Below are positions 15,812 through 23,064 of a DNA stretch of 23,064 bases, in pieces. Origin of the DNA: Lachnospiraceae bacterium (GTDB lineage: Bacteria > Bacillota > Clostridia > Lachnospirales > Lachnospiraceae); the NCBI GenBank assembly GCA_900764225.1, contig CAAFNG010000231.1, positions 1 through 23,064 of the forward strand. The letters are read 5' to 3'. Numbering within the stretch: the stretch's first letter is position 1; each line of letters starts with the position of its first letter. Below the pieces are notes generated by a model. That model saw only the letters and a list, made by a program, of their open reading frames with translations. It had not been told where the DNA came from and searched no databases. Position numbers and translations under genes: made by a program.

Positions 15812-15880
15812 TTCTCTTCATTCTTCATATCTCTCAGAGGATCGACTGAATCCACTTCAGAGCGTTCTCTTCATTCTTCA
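15812..15880. repeat. 16-bp direct repeat spanning the 3' end of the unknown membrane-protein gene
   Basis: TTCTCTTCATTCTTCA occurs at 15812-15827 and again at 15865-15880, 53 bp apart. On the minus strand both copies can encode Lys-Asn-Glu-Glu, but in different frames because 53 is not a multiple of three. The second copy lies inside the last codons of the gene and the first just past its stop. Confidence 0.85.
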
Positions 15881-16535
15881 CATTTACCGGAATGCAGATA
15901 CATACCGTCTTATACGGAAGCGCCAGCTCTTCCGCCACCTTACCGCCATCAAGCTCCAGATGATATTCATCGGCAGCTCCCAGACTCTCATAGACCTCAT
16001 CGCCAAAAAGCTCCTTTAAATCTGCATACATACCTTTATCCTTCTCGATGTCATAAAGCTCCTTCGGCATGACTACCACATCGATGGTTGCTGACTGGAT
16101 CTCTGTGACATAGGCCATTCTCGCATAATAATCGAGATCACCAGTCTCATCGGTGGTAAGATTCTGTGCCACGCTGACCTCAGCAAATTTATTATCGATA
16201 TCCAGAATGTCGAGGATGTTTTTTTCTACGGTGTCTGCTACAAAATCGCCGCTATCTACCACTGCAATGGAAAGCACAGTCTGCATCTGTGCGTGATGAT
16301 AAAGGTTCACGCCAAGGCAGATAAGTCCGATCAGGACAACCACGCCAAACATATGTGGCTTATAATACATCCAGATGTATTGGAGTTTCTTTCGAAAGCC
16401 CATCCCCTTAATCTTCTCTCGCTCTATCTTTCGACGTTCTTTCTTCGTCAGGTCTGTCTCATTAGGCATCTCCGGATTCAGTACACTCTCATCGTGCCCG
16501 TCGCTGCCCGCCTCAGCTCTGTTTCGTAAATCCAT
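15834..16535 (-). CDS. Unknown single-pass membrane protein
   Basis: I do not recognise a named family. The 233-residue product has an acidic then strongly basic N-terminus (TKKERRKIEREKIKGMGFRKK, about 30-50), one transmembrane segment (about 63-80, FGVVVLIGLICLGVNLY), and an extracytoplasmic domain of about 150 residues rich in Asp and Glu with no cysteine pair or catalytic motif I can name. The part around DVVVMPKELYDIEKD resembles small solute-binding-like or pilus-like folds only vaguely. GGAG 8 nt before the ATG supports the start. It lies downstream of the acyltransferase on the same strand with 56 nt between, so they may be co-transcribed. The C-terminus may be frameshifted: with one extra base near 15850 the frame would run to a TGA at 15781. 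Confidence 0.75.
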   Translation of the reverse strand: MDLRNRAEAGSDGHDESVLNPEMPNETDLTKKERRKIEREKIKGMGFRKKLQYIWMYYKPHMFGVVVLIGLICLGVNLYHHAQMQTVLSIAVVDSGDFVADTVEKNILDILDIDNKFAEVSVAQNLTTDETGDLDYYARMAYVTEIQSATIDVVVMPKELYDIEKDKGMYADLKELFGDEVYESLGAADEYHLELDGGKVAEELALPYKTVCICIPVNVKNEENALKWIQSIL

Positions 16536-16591
16536 CGCTTCTGCTCCTTTATCTTCGGTATTTTTTATTTATTCCCATTCACTGATAAAGG

Positions 16592-17611
16592 TTATTCTAA
16601 CATATTTTTGTGCAGAATGACAGATTTCAAATATGAAAATATCATAAAATATATCACTGCTGCCACAGTCACAAGCACACAAACCAGCACAGGTCTTGCC
16701 CAGAGGTACAGCACATTTTTACTGAGCCCCTCCATCCGGAAAACATCCTTCAGAATATCTGCCACGCAAAGATGAAAAAGATAGATAAAAAAGGCATATT
16801 TCTTTCCCACCGCAGAAAGGCTCTCCGGTGCCTTTATATCCGGTCTGGTCAGCGCTATAAGAAAAATTCCTGTTGCCATACATACCGATCCCAGTAACAG
16901 TTCCTGTTTTCCGAAAATCCGGTATTCCAGAAGGCTGCACAAGGCCCCCACTACCACCAGCGCATACAAAAAGAGCTCTTTTTTCCCGGAAAACCAGAGA
17001 TTCAGCTTCTGCTGGTATCTGTGGATCAGATGTCCAGCCATAAAAAACGGAAAACCGGTAAACAGATAATTCCGAAACTGCATCACCCGGAAATGCTCTC
17101 CCAGATATGGGGAAAATTCCTCCATTCCGAAATGGATGAAAAGCAGTACCGGAATCAGCATATAAGCCAGTCTGTACAGCCGGAATTTCGCCACCAGGGC
17201 AAACAGAAGATAGCAGTACAGAAGTGCCGGGAGAAACCACAGATGCCACTTTACCTGCGAACTGTTGTTATATAGAAAGAACTCCCGGATATTTTCTCCG
17301 GAGACAAGCTCCTTAATCCACTTCGTCTGACTGTCCCCGTCAATATGATTCTGCATCAGTTCCCACAGAGTACAGACCGGAAAAGCCACCAGGATCAGCA
17401 CCAGCACATGTCGGATCTTCTTTCCAGTTCTCGGAAATTCCATACCATCGCTCCGATAGCAGAAATACCCGGAAACCATAAAAAATACCGGCACAGCAAA
17501 TCGCGCAAGCACATTTGCCACATCCCCGGCTGTTCCCGGAAAACGTATATGAAGAAGGACAACTGCGTAGGCGCATAAAGCTTTCACCATGTCCAGCGTA
17601 CGATTTCGCAT
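16592..17611 (-). CDS. Membrane acyltransferase, acyltransferase-3 family
   Basis: An integral membrane protein of 339 residues with about ten hydrophobic segments. It opens with RNRTLDMVKALCAYAVVLLHIRFPG, the hallmark of the OafA/YrhL/NodX acyltransferase-3 family, including the His in VVLLH and the Arg-containing first segment. Such proteins O-acetylate or succinylate surface polysaccharides, peptidoglycan or lipids; the acceptor here is unknown. The longest frame begins with GTG at 17668, but AGGAG lies 8 nt before the ATG at 17611, and a promoter with a perfect -35 would start transcription near 17680, leaving almost no leader for the longer form. Divergent from the MerR-methyltransferase gene, which may control it. 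Confidence 0.88.
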   Translation of the reverse strand: MRNRTLDMVKALCAYAVVLLHIRFPGTAGDVANVLARFAVPVFFMVSGYFCYRSDGMEFPRTGKKIRHVLVLILVAFPVCTLWELMQNHIDGDSQTKWIKELVSGENIREFFLYNNSSQVKWHLWFLPALLYCYLLFALVAKFRLYRLAYMLIPVLLFIHFGMEEFSPYLGEHFRVMQFRNYLFTGFPFFMAGHLIHRYQQKLNLWFSGKKELFLYALVVVGALCSLLEYRIFGKQELLLGSVCMATGIFLIALTRPDIKAPESLSAVGKKYAFFIYLFHLCVADILKDVFRMEGLSKNVLYLWARPVLVCVLVTVAAVIYFMIFSYLKSVILHKNMLE

Positions 17612-17686
17612 AAATTTCACTCCTTTATGCGTGCCAGCTGTTTCAATTTTTCCGAAATCAGACGACACGCCCTGTTTCGAACAGCT

Positions 17687-17715
17687 ATGGTAGCAAACAT
17701 GCTGGATTCTGTCAA
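17687..17715 (-). promoter_or_regulatory. Candidate promoter for the acyltransferase gene
   Basis: Minus-strand perfect -35 TTGACA (17710-17715), 17-nt spacer, -10 TACCAT (17687-17692). Just past the -10 lies a small palindrome, CTGTT-TCG-AACAG (17672-17684), placed like an operator across the start site. Confidence 0.65.
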
Positions 17716-17752
17716 GTCGGATGCAATATGTGATTTTCCTTTCTGCCTGTGC

Positions 17753-17781
17753 TTGCCTGACACTTTCGTCTGAATTATAAT
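17753..17781 (+). promoter_or_regulatory. Candidate promoter for the MerR-methyltransferase gene
   Basis: TTGCCT (17753-17758), 17-nt spacer, perfect TATAAT (17776-17781), about 30 nt before the ATG. A second CTATAAT follows at 17784-17790. The spacing is 17 nt, not the 19-20 nt usual for promoters activated by MerR proteins, so simple autoregulation of MerR type is not evident. Confidence 0.6.
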
Positions 17782-17814
17782 AACTATAATAAAGTACGAA
17801 AGGATCCTTCCATA

Positions 17815-18996
17815 ATGAAAAAAGACGGCTACTACTCTTCCGGCGAATTCGCGCGCATGGCCCACGTGACCCTGCGTACCGTCCGCTACTACGATAAACA
17901 GGACATTCTTAAGCCCTCTCTTGTCACCGAATCCGGTGCGCGTTTTTATACAGATGAGGATTTTGCAAGGCTTCAGCAGATTCTCCTTCTGAAATATTTA
18001 GGCTTCTCTCTGGATGATATCCGGGAAATGACTATCGGTGATTCCGACTATCACTTCATGCTGAATTCTCTTAATATCCAGCTCCGCCTTGTGCGCGACC
18101 GGATTGAGCAGATGCAGCTTGTGGAAAAAGCCATCCAGGATACTGCCCAGGTGATTCAGGACCAGCACACCATAGACTGGAGTCAGATGCTGAACCTGAT
18201 CCACCTTACCGGCATGGAAAAAAGTCTAAAAAACCAGTATCAGAATGCCACTAACATTTCCTCAAGGATCAACCTTCACAGTCTTTACTCGCAAAACAAA
18301 CAAGGCTGGTTTCCATGGATCTTCCAGAACTGTCAGATTCATCCCGGACTTCGGATTCTGGAGCTTGGCTGCGGTGACGGAACCTTATGGACTGAAAATC
18401 TTGCTCTGATCCCGGAAGATGTTTCCATCACGCTTTCTGATATTTCCAGTGGTATGCTCCGCGATGCAAGGCGTGCCATCGGCTCTTCCGATACCCGTTT
18501 CGCTTTCCGGGCTTTTGATTGCAAAAAGATTCCCTATAAAGATGAAAGCTTTGACCTGGTGATTGCCAACCATGTACTTTTTTACTGTGACGACATTCCT
18601 TCTGTTCTTCGCGAAGTCAGTCGTGTGCTCTCTCCAGGTGGTCACTTTCTTTGCAGTGCCTACGGACAGGCACATATGCAGGAAGTCGGTCAGCTCGTAC
18701 AGGATTTTGACAACCGTATCGTACTCTCAGCAGACAAACTATATGAACGATTCGGACGCGAAAACGGTGGTCAGCTTCTGGAGTCTTTTTTCCGGAAAGT
18801 TCAATGGCAGTCCTATGAAGATTTTCTCCTTGTCCAGGATGCAGAGCCTCTGATTTCCTATGTACTTTCCTGTCATGGCAATCAGAATCAATATATTCTG
18901 GACCGTTATAAGGAATTTCGTTCTTTTACAGCCAGAAAAACTACCAAAGGTTTCCGCATTACAAAAGACGCAGGCGTATTTCTTTGTGAAAAATAG
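17815..18996 (+). CDS. MerR-family regulator fused to a class I SAM-dependent methyltransferase
   Basis: A 393-residue fusion. Residues 6-72 are a MerR winged helix-turn-helix (YSSGEFARMAHVTLRTVRYYDKQ, then GARFYTDEDFARLQQILLLK and LGFSLDDIREM). Residues about 80-118 form the coiled dimerisation helix. Residues about 160-290 are a Methyltransf_11-type domain: motif I ILELGCGDGT (181-190), LSDIS (207-211), FDLVIANHVLFY (246-257) and VLSPGGHFLCSAYG (271-284). The C-terminal 100 residues are unassigned. The effector domain of MerR proteins normally binds the inducer; here it may methylate or sense a small molecule, so this may be a combined sensor and detoxifier. It is divergent from the acyltransferase gene. 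An AGGA site precedes the ATG. No terminator hairpin is clear after it. Confidence 0.9.
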   Translation: MKKDGYYSSGEFARMAHVTLRTVRYYDKQDILKPSLVTESGARFYTDEDFARLQQILLLKYLGFSLDDIREMTIGDSDYHFMLNSLNIQLRLVRDRIEQMQLVEKAIQDTAQVIQDQHTIDWSQMLNLIHLTGMEKSLKNQYQNATNISSRINLHSLYSQNKQGWFPWIFQNCQIHPGLRILELGCGDGTLWTENLALIPEDVSITLSDISSGMLRDARRAIGSSDTRFAFRAFDCKKIPYKDESFDLVIANHVLFYCDDIPSVLREVSRVLSPGGHFLCSAYGQAHMQEVGQLVQDFDNRIVLSADKLYERFGRENGGQLLESFFRKVQWQSYEDFLLVQDAEPLISYVLSCHGNQNQYILDRYKEFRSFTARKTTKGFRITKDAGVFLCEK

Positions 18997-19018
18997 CCAA
19001 AAATATAAAATATATAAA

Positions 19019-19056
19019 AATCTTCTTGAAGATTACCTTACGTCACCTTTTATAAT
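19019..19056 (+). promoter_or_regulatory. Candidate rfb promoter with overlapping dyad
   Basis: TTGAAG (19026-19031) and perfect TATAAT (19051-19056) are 19 nt apart, a stretched spacer. The -35 is buried in a perfect dyad AATCTTC-TT-GAAGATT (19019-19034). The 2-nt centre makes it unsuitable as an RNA hairpin loop, so a DNA operator is the better reading. The leader to the rfbA ATG is about 60 nt. Confidence 0.5.
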
Positions 19057-19121
19057 AAAATCATAATATGAAAATATGCAGTTTCAAAACACTGCACAAC
19101 ATAACACAAAGGAGAAACGAT

Positions 19122-20018
19122 ATGAAAGGAATTATTTTAGCCGGTGGCTCCGGAACACGCCTTTATCCACTTACCATGGTAACTTCCAAACAGCTTCTGC
19201 CGATCTATGATAAACCTATGATCTACTATCCGATGTCCGTTCTCATGAATGCAGGCATCCGTGATATCCTGATCATTTCCACACCACAGGATACACCACG
19301 GTTTGAAGAACTTCTCGGCAATGGTCATCAGTTCGGTGTAAATCTTACCTACGCTGTACAGCCAAGTCCCGACGGACTTGCACAGGCTTTTGTGATTGGT
19401 GAAAAATTCATCGGTAACGATACTGTCTGCATGGTTCTCGGTGATAATATTTTTGCAGGCCACGGCCTTACAAAACGTCTGAAAGCTGCCGTAGATAATG
19501 CAGAAACCGGAAAGGGAGCTACTGTTTTCGGATACTATGTAGACGATCCGGAGCGCTTCGGAATCGTAGAATTCGATCCAAGCGGCAAGGCTGTTTCCAT
19601 TGAGGAGAAGCCCGAGAAGCCTAAGAGTAACTACTGTGTCACAGGTCTTTACTTCTACGACAACAAGGTTGTTGAATATGCAAAAAACCTGAAGCCAAGC
19701 GCAAGAGGCGAGCTTGAGATCACAGATCTGAACCGCATCTATCTTGAAAAGGGCCAGCTGAATGTAGAGCTTCTCGGTCAGGGATTCACATGGCTGGATA
19801 CCGGTACACATGAAAGCCTTGTTGAGGCTACCAACTTTGTAAAAACTGTAGAGCAGCATCAGCACCGCAAAATCGCCTGCCTGGAAGAGATCGCATACTT
19901 AAACGGCTGGATCACAAAAGACGATGTACTCAAGGTTTATGAGATTCTTAAGAAAAACCAGTATGGTCAGTATCTGAAGGATGTTCTGGACGGTAAATAT
20001 CTTGACGCACTTCACTGA
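19122..20018 (+). CDS. rfbA: Glucose-1-phosphate thymidylyltransferase
   Basis: RmlA/RfbA joins dTTP and glucose-1-phosphate into dTDP-glucose, the first step of dTDP-L-rhamnose synthesis. From the ATG at 19122 it is 298 residues, the family length. Motifs: [18 protein letters not shown] with the nucleotide loop (8-14), [25 protein letters not shown] (about 105-111) and [11 protein letters not shown] (about 160-170). The longest frame starts 54 nt earlier, but AAAGGAG 7 nt before 19122 and the universal MKGIILAGG start settle it. It is first of three rfb genes, with 100 nt before rfbB. Confidence 0.97.
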   Translation: MKGIILAGGSGTRLYPLTMVTSKQLLPIYDKPMIYYPMSVLMNAGIRDILIISTPQDTPRFEELLGNGHQFGVNLTYAVQPSPDGLAQAFVIGEKFIGNDTVCMVLGDNIFAGHGLTKRLKAAVDNAETGKGATVFGYYVDDPERFGIVEFDPSGKAVSIEEKPEKPKSNYCVTGLYFYDNKVVEYAKNLKPSARGELEITDLNRIYLEKGQLNVELLGQGFTWLDTGTHESLVEATNFVKTVEQHQHRKIACLEEIAYLNGWITKDDVLKVYEILKKNQYGQYLKDVLDGKYLDALH

Positions 20019-20118
20019 TTCCATACGGATGTACACAATCTGTACGGATATATTTCAAAAAACCTGTGACCCTGAAGCTTCTGAATCACACTAAATTATA
20101 AAAAGGAGATTTTTTTAC

Positions 20119-21153
20119 ATGACTATTATTGTTACCGGCGGTGCCGGATTTATCGGAAGTAACTTTATTTTTCATATGATGGAAGCTCATCCTGACTATC
20201 GTATCGTATGCCTGGACTGCCTGACCTATGCAGGAAACCTTTCCACTCTCGCACCGGTTATGGACAAGCCGAACTTCCGCTTCGTAAAAGAAAGCATCAC
20301 AGACCGTGACGCTGTTTATAAGCTTTTTGAGGAGGAACATCCGGATATCGTTGTCAACTTCGCAGCTGAGAGCCATGTAGACCGTTCCATTGAAAACCCG
20401 GAGGTATTCCTTGACACAAACATCAAAGGAACTGCTGTACTTATGGACGCATGCCGCAAATACGGTATCCAACGTTATCATCAGGTTTCCACTGATGAGG
20501 TTTACGGAGATCTTCCTCTTGACAGACCGGATCTCTTCTTCACAGAGGAAACACCGATTCACACAAGCAGCCCGTACAGCTCATCCAAAGCCGGAGCAGA
20601 TCTTCTTGTTCTTGCATACCACAGAACTTATGGCCTGCCTGTAACCATCAGCCGCTGCTCCAACAACTACGGACCATATCATTTCCCGGAAAAACTGATC
20701 CCGCTTATGATTGCCAACGCGCTTAATGACAAACCGCTTCCTGTTTACGGAAAAGGTGAAAACGTTCGTGACTGGCTCTATGTTGAGGACCACTGCCGTG
20801 CTATCGACCTGATCATCCACAAGGGACGTGTTGGTGAGGTTTACAACGTAGGCGGACATAACGAGATGAAAAACATCGACATTGTTAAGCTGATCTGCAA
20901 AGAGCTCGGCAAACCAGAGAGCCTGATCACACACGTTGCTGACCGTAAAGGCCACGATATGCGTTATGCGATTGATCCGACCAAGATCCACAACGAGCTT
21001 GGATGGCTTCCGGAGACAAAATTCGCTGATGGCATCAAGAAAACCATCAAATGGTATCTCGACAACAAAGAATGGTGGGAAACAATCATTTCCGGTGAGT
21101 ACCAGAACTACTACGAAAAAATGTATGGAAACCGCGAGGAGGTTAAAGCATGA
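20119..21153 (+). CDS. rfbB: dTDP-glucose 4,6-dehydratase
   Basis: RmlB converts dTDP-glucose to dTDP-4-keto-6-deoxyglucose with tightly bound NAD+. The 344-residue extended SDR protein has TGGAGFIGSNF (6-16), AAESHVDRSI (about 82-91), the catalytic Thr-Asp-Glu in STDEVYGDL (Thr125, Asp126, Glu127) and YSSSK (Tyr153, Lys157). AAGGAG lies before the ATG. Its TGA overlaps the rfbD ATG by 4 nt, so the two are coupled. The 100-nt gap upstream has room for a leader but not for rfbC. It holds a GTACA-TGTAC dyad and no good promoter, so read-through from rfbA is likely. Confidence 0.97.
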   Translation: MTIIVTGGAGFIGSNFIFHMMEAHPDYRIVCLDCLTYAGNLSTLAPVMDKPNFRFVKESITDRDAVYKLFEEEHPDIVVNFAAESHVDRSIENPEVFLDTNIKGTAVLMDACRKYGIQRYHQVSTDEVYGDLPLDRPDLFFTEETPIHTSSPYSSSKAGADLLVLAYHRTYGLPVTISRCSNNYGPYHFPEKLIPLMIANALNDKPLPVYGKGENVRDWLYVEDHCRAIDLIIHKGRVGEVYNVGGHNEMKNIDIVKLICKELGKPESLITHVADRKGHDMRYAIDPTKIHNELGWLPETKFADGIKKTIKWYLDNKEWWETIISGEYQNYYEKMYGNREEVKA

Positions 21154-22082
21154 AATTTTTCGTAACAGGCGTTGGCGGCCAGCTTGGCCATGACGTAATG
21201 AATGAACTTTCCAGCCGTGGCCATGAAGGCGTAGGAAGCGACATTGCTCCTTCCTACAGTGGCATCGCAGATGGCACACCGGTGACGACTATGCCGTATG
21301 TACAGCTGGATATCACAGATAAAAAAGCCGTTGCAAAAGTGATACGCGAAGTCAATCCGGATGCAGTTGTACACTGTGCCGCATGGACAGCTGTAGACGC
21401 TGCCGAGGATGAGGAAAACCGCAAAAAGGTCCGTCTCGTCAATGTTGTAGGAACACAGAATATCGCAGACATCTGCAAGGAGCTTGGCATTAAGATGATG
21501 TACATCTCCACAGACTATGTTTTTGACGGTCAGGGAACTGCTCCATGGGATCCGGACTGCAAGGACTATGCCCCACAGAATGTATATGGCCAGACTAAGC
21601 TTGACGGTGAGCTGGCTGTATCTGGCACAGTCGACAAGTTCTTTATTGTCCGTATTGCATGGGTATTCGGCAAAAACGGCAAGAACTTCATCCGCACCAT
21701 GGTAAATCTCGGAAAAACTCACGACAAGCTTACCGTTGTCAGTGACCAGATCGGAACTCCGACCTACACCTATGACCTTGCCCGTCTCCTGATCGATATG
21801 CTTGAGACAGACAAATACGGCTACTATCACGCAACCAACGAAGGCGGATTCATCAGCTGGTATGATTTCACAAAAGAGATCTTCCGTCAGGCTGCCGCCC
21901 TCGGTCATGAAGAATATGCAAAAGTTGAGGTTTCTCCTGTCACAACTGCAGAGTACGGTGTTTCCAAGGCTGTCAGACCATTTAACAGCCGTCTGGATAA
22001 ATCCAAGCTTGTAAAAAACGGTTTCCGGCCACTTCCAACATGGCAGGATGCACTAAAACGATATCTGAAAGAAATCCTGTAA
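21150..22082 (+). CDS. rfbD: dTDP-4-dehydrorhamnose reductase
   Basis: RmlD makes dTDP-L-rhamnose with NAD(P)H, the last step. The 310-residue SDR protein has TGVGGQLG (6-13), CAAWTAVDAAE (about 76-86), STDYVFDGQG (about 120-129) and the catalytic YGQTK (Tyr146, Lys150), and IGTPTYTYDLA, all typical of RmlD. About 15 residues are inserted after the first strands (SYSGIADGTPVTT region) compared with the short E. coli form. It overlaps rfbB by 4 nt and ends in a strong terminator. Its substrate needs RmlC, which is not encoded here. Confidence 0.95.
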   Translation: MKFFVTGVGGQLGHDVMNELSSRGHEGVGSDIAPSYSGIADGTPVTTMPYVQLDITDKKAVAKVIREVNPDAVVHCAAWTAVDAAEDEENRKKVRLVNVVGTQNIADICKELGIKMMYISTDYVFDGQGTAPWDPDCKDYAPQNVYGQTKLDGELAVSGTVDKFFIVRIAWVFGKNGKNFIRTMVNLGKTHDKLTVVSDQIGTPTYTYDLARLLIDMLETDKYGYYHATNEGGFISWYDFTKEIFRQAAALGHEEYAKVEVSPVTTAEYGVSKAVRPFNSRLDKSKLVKNGFRPLPTWQDALKRYLKEIL

Positions 22083-22122
22083 AAAAAAGATCCGCACGGT
22101 TAACACCTGCGGATCTTTTTTT
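22083..22122. terminator. Bidirectional terminator after rfbD
   Basis: AAAAAAGATCCGCA (22083-22096) and TGCGGATCTTTTTT (22108-22121) are perfect inverted repeats around an 11-nt loop, with A- and T-runs on both sides. The hairpin works in both directions, for rfbD and the convergent LCP gene. It starts directly after the rfbD stop. Confidence 0.92.
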
Positions 22123-22139
22123 GTACTATTTATTGTTTT

Positions 22140-23041
22140 TTATTGTTGCTGTGCACTGTCATCTGCTGTCTGAGCGTCTCCTGTGCTATCCTGTGCTGCA
22201 TCAGCAGCTACAACATTTTCTGCTGGTGAACTGTCTGCCGTAGAATCATCCGCTTCTTCCTGAGAAACTGTTTCTCCATCACGAACCTTCTTCATCATAG
22301 TTTCAGCTTTCTGAACGGTAGCTTCATTCGGAATCATAACATAAGCTGCCTGACTCATCGAATATGGTTTCTGTGTATCTCCTGTACCATCGACACTATA
22401 ACTTACAATGTTCCAGTCACCGCCATTGTTTAACTGCTGCTGAAGCAGTTTTGCAATCTCTTCATAAGATATATTCGTCTCAAAGCATCCCTGGATGCTG
22501 GAAAGAACAGAAGAATAATTTTTCAGAAGTTCCGGTGAAAGAGCCTTGTTGATAATACCTTTGATCACGGCCATCTGGTTCTTACCTCGCTGACGGTCAC
22601 CTTCCTGGAAAGCATAACGTTCACGGCTGAATACCAGTGCCTGCTCACCATTCAGGAAATTATCTCCCTGATTAAAATGATATCCTTCTACATTTTTGGA
22701 ATCAAACTCATAGTCAGAATAAACCGTAACTCCGCCAAGGGCATCTATCAGCTGCTCAAATCCGGCAAAATTGATTCGGAAGTAATAATTGATATCTTCA
22801 TTATAAAGCATTCCCAAAGTATCCATACATACATTGATACCATAAATACCGGCATGTGTCAGCTTATCTCTCTGTCCGCCTGAAATAGAAAGCGGAACAA
22901 AGTAATCTCTTGGTGTGGAAACAAGCAAAATCTGTCTGGTAGCTGTATTGATTGTAGCAACAATATTAGAATCGCTTCGGCTTTTAGCTACAAGACCGCT
23001 TCGACTATCAATACCACTGACAAAAATTGTATATACAGAAC
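22140..23041 (-). CDS. LytR-CpsA-Psr (LCP) family glycopolymer transferase, 5'-truncated
   Basis: LCP enzymes attach teichoic acids or capsule-type glycopolymers from lipid carriers to peptidoglycan outside the membrane. The open frame runs from the stop at 22140 to the contig edge without interruption; about 300 residues are visible. The N-terminal cytoplasmic and membrane part is missing. Motifs: VSGIDSRSG and SRSDSNIVATIN with conserved Asp/Arg, ILLVSTPRDYFVPL, DKLTHAGIYG, NFAGFEQLIDALGGV, and FSRERYAFQEGDRQRGKNQ with the pyrophosphate-binding arginines. The C-terminal tail of about 45 residues is low complexity (Ala, Ser, Asp, Thr, Gln). The apparent start at 22928 is only an internal TTG. 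It is convergent with the rfb genes, consistent with a rhamnose-containing wall polymer, but this is inference. Confidence 0.93.
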
Positions 23042-23064
23042 CTGTCTCTTATACACATCTGACG
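23042..23064. other. Nextera/Tn5 adapter sequence, not genomic
   Basis: CTGTCTCTTATACACATCT (23042-23060) is exactly the 19-bp Tn5 mosaic end used in Nextera libraries, read in the direction seen at the 3' end of short inserts. It is followed by GACG, the first bases of the read-2 side adapter. The LCP reading frame is natural up to 23041. The contig should be trimmed there. Confidence 0.97.

Noticed and set aside
22926..22928. Start of the LCP gene at the TTG 22928
   Set aside because: The frame continues upstream with clear LCP family motifs (VSGIDSRSG, SRSDSN) to 23041, so the TTG is an internal leucine codon and the gene is truncated.
1..23064. CRISPR arrays, tRNA or rRNA genes, insertion sequences, integrases, phage genes or a prophage attachment site
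   Set aside because: No evenly spaced repeats, cloverleaf sequences, transposase or integrase motifs were seen. The direct repeat at 15812-15880 is only two copies and lies in a gene end.

Overview
The window looks like one end of a chromosomal contig from a Clostridia bacterium, most likely a Lachnospiraceae gut commensal (Blautia/Dorea/Ruminococcus-like). This rests on gene content and style: a glgC-glgD pair, an archaeal/fungal-type aspartate-semialdehyde dehydrogenase, QueH, DUF3343 and DUF3786 proteins, a MerR-methyltransferase fusion, an LCP protein, strong AGGAGG-type ribosome sites and moderate GC. No database search was possible, so genus is inference. The last 23 bases (23042-23064) are not genomic. 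They are the Tn5/Nextera mosaic end plus the first bases of the read-2 adapter, so the right edge is a contig end that cuts an LCP gene.

Layout. 1-548: no convincing gene; a long imperfect hairpin (226-458) and a terminator. 549-4469, minus strand: a tight cluster of DUF3343 protein, formate/nitrite-type channel, topoisomerase III and a left-handed beta-helix protein; the last three are separated by 1 nt or overlap by 4 nt. 4634-8010, minus strand: asd, argH and queH, each with its own candidate promoter. 8132-9686, plus strand: a two-gene SsuBC/TauBC-like ABC transporter without a binding protein. 9798-13047, minus strand: a PAS-REC-GGDEF(degenerate)-EAL protein and a DUF3786 protein. 13431-15693, plus strand: glgCD for glycogen synthesis. 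15834-17611, minus strand: an unknown one-TM protein and a membrane acyltransferase. 17815-18996, plus strand: a MerR-methyltransferase fusion divergent from the acyltransferase. 19122-22082, plus strand: rfbA, rfbB, rfbD for dTDP-rhamnose, without rfbC. 22140 to the end, minus strand: a 5'-truncated LCP glycopolymer ligase, convergent with the rfb genes.

The right half has a surface/storage polysaccharide theme: ADP-glucose, dTDP-rhamnose, a membrane acyltransferase and an LCP ligase. The left half is housekeeping: amino-acid biosynthesis, tRNA modification and DNA topology. I see no clear new multi-gene system, phage, insertion sequence, CRISPR array, tRNA or rRNA. The signals most worth following are the 226-458 hairpin, the MerR-methyltransferase fusion facing an acyltransferase promoter, the DUF3343/FNT/topB cluster, a possible C-terminal frameshift in the 15834-16535 gene, and AT-rich dyads in front of glgC and rfbA.

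Several starts given here are downstream of the longest open frame, chosen from ribosome binding sites and family N-termini (topB, FNT, asd, argH, EAL protein, acyltransferase, rfbA).
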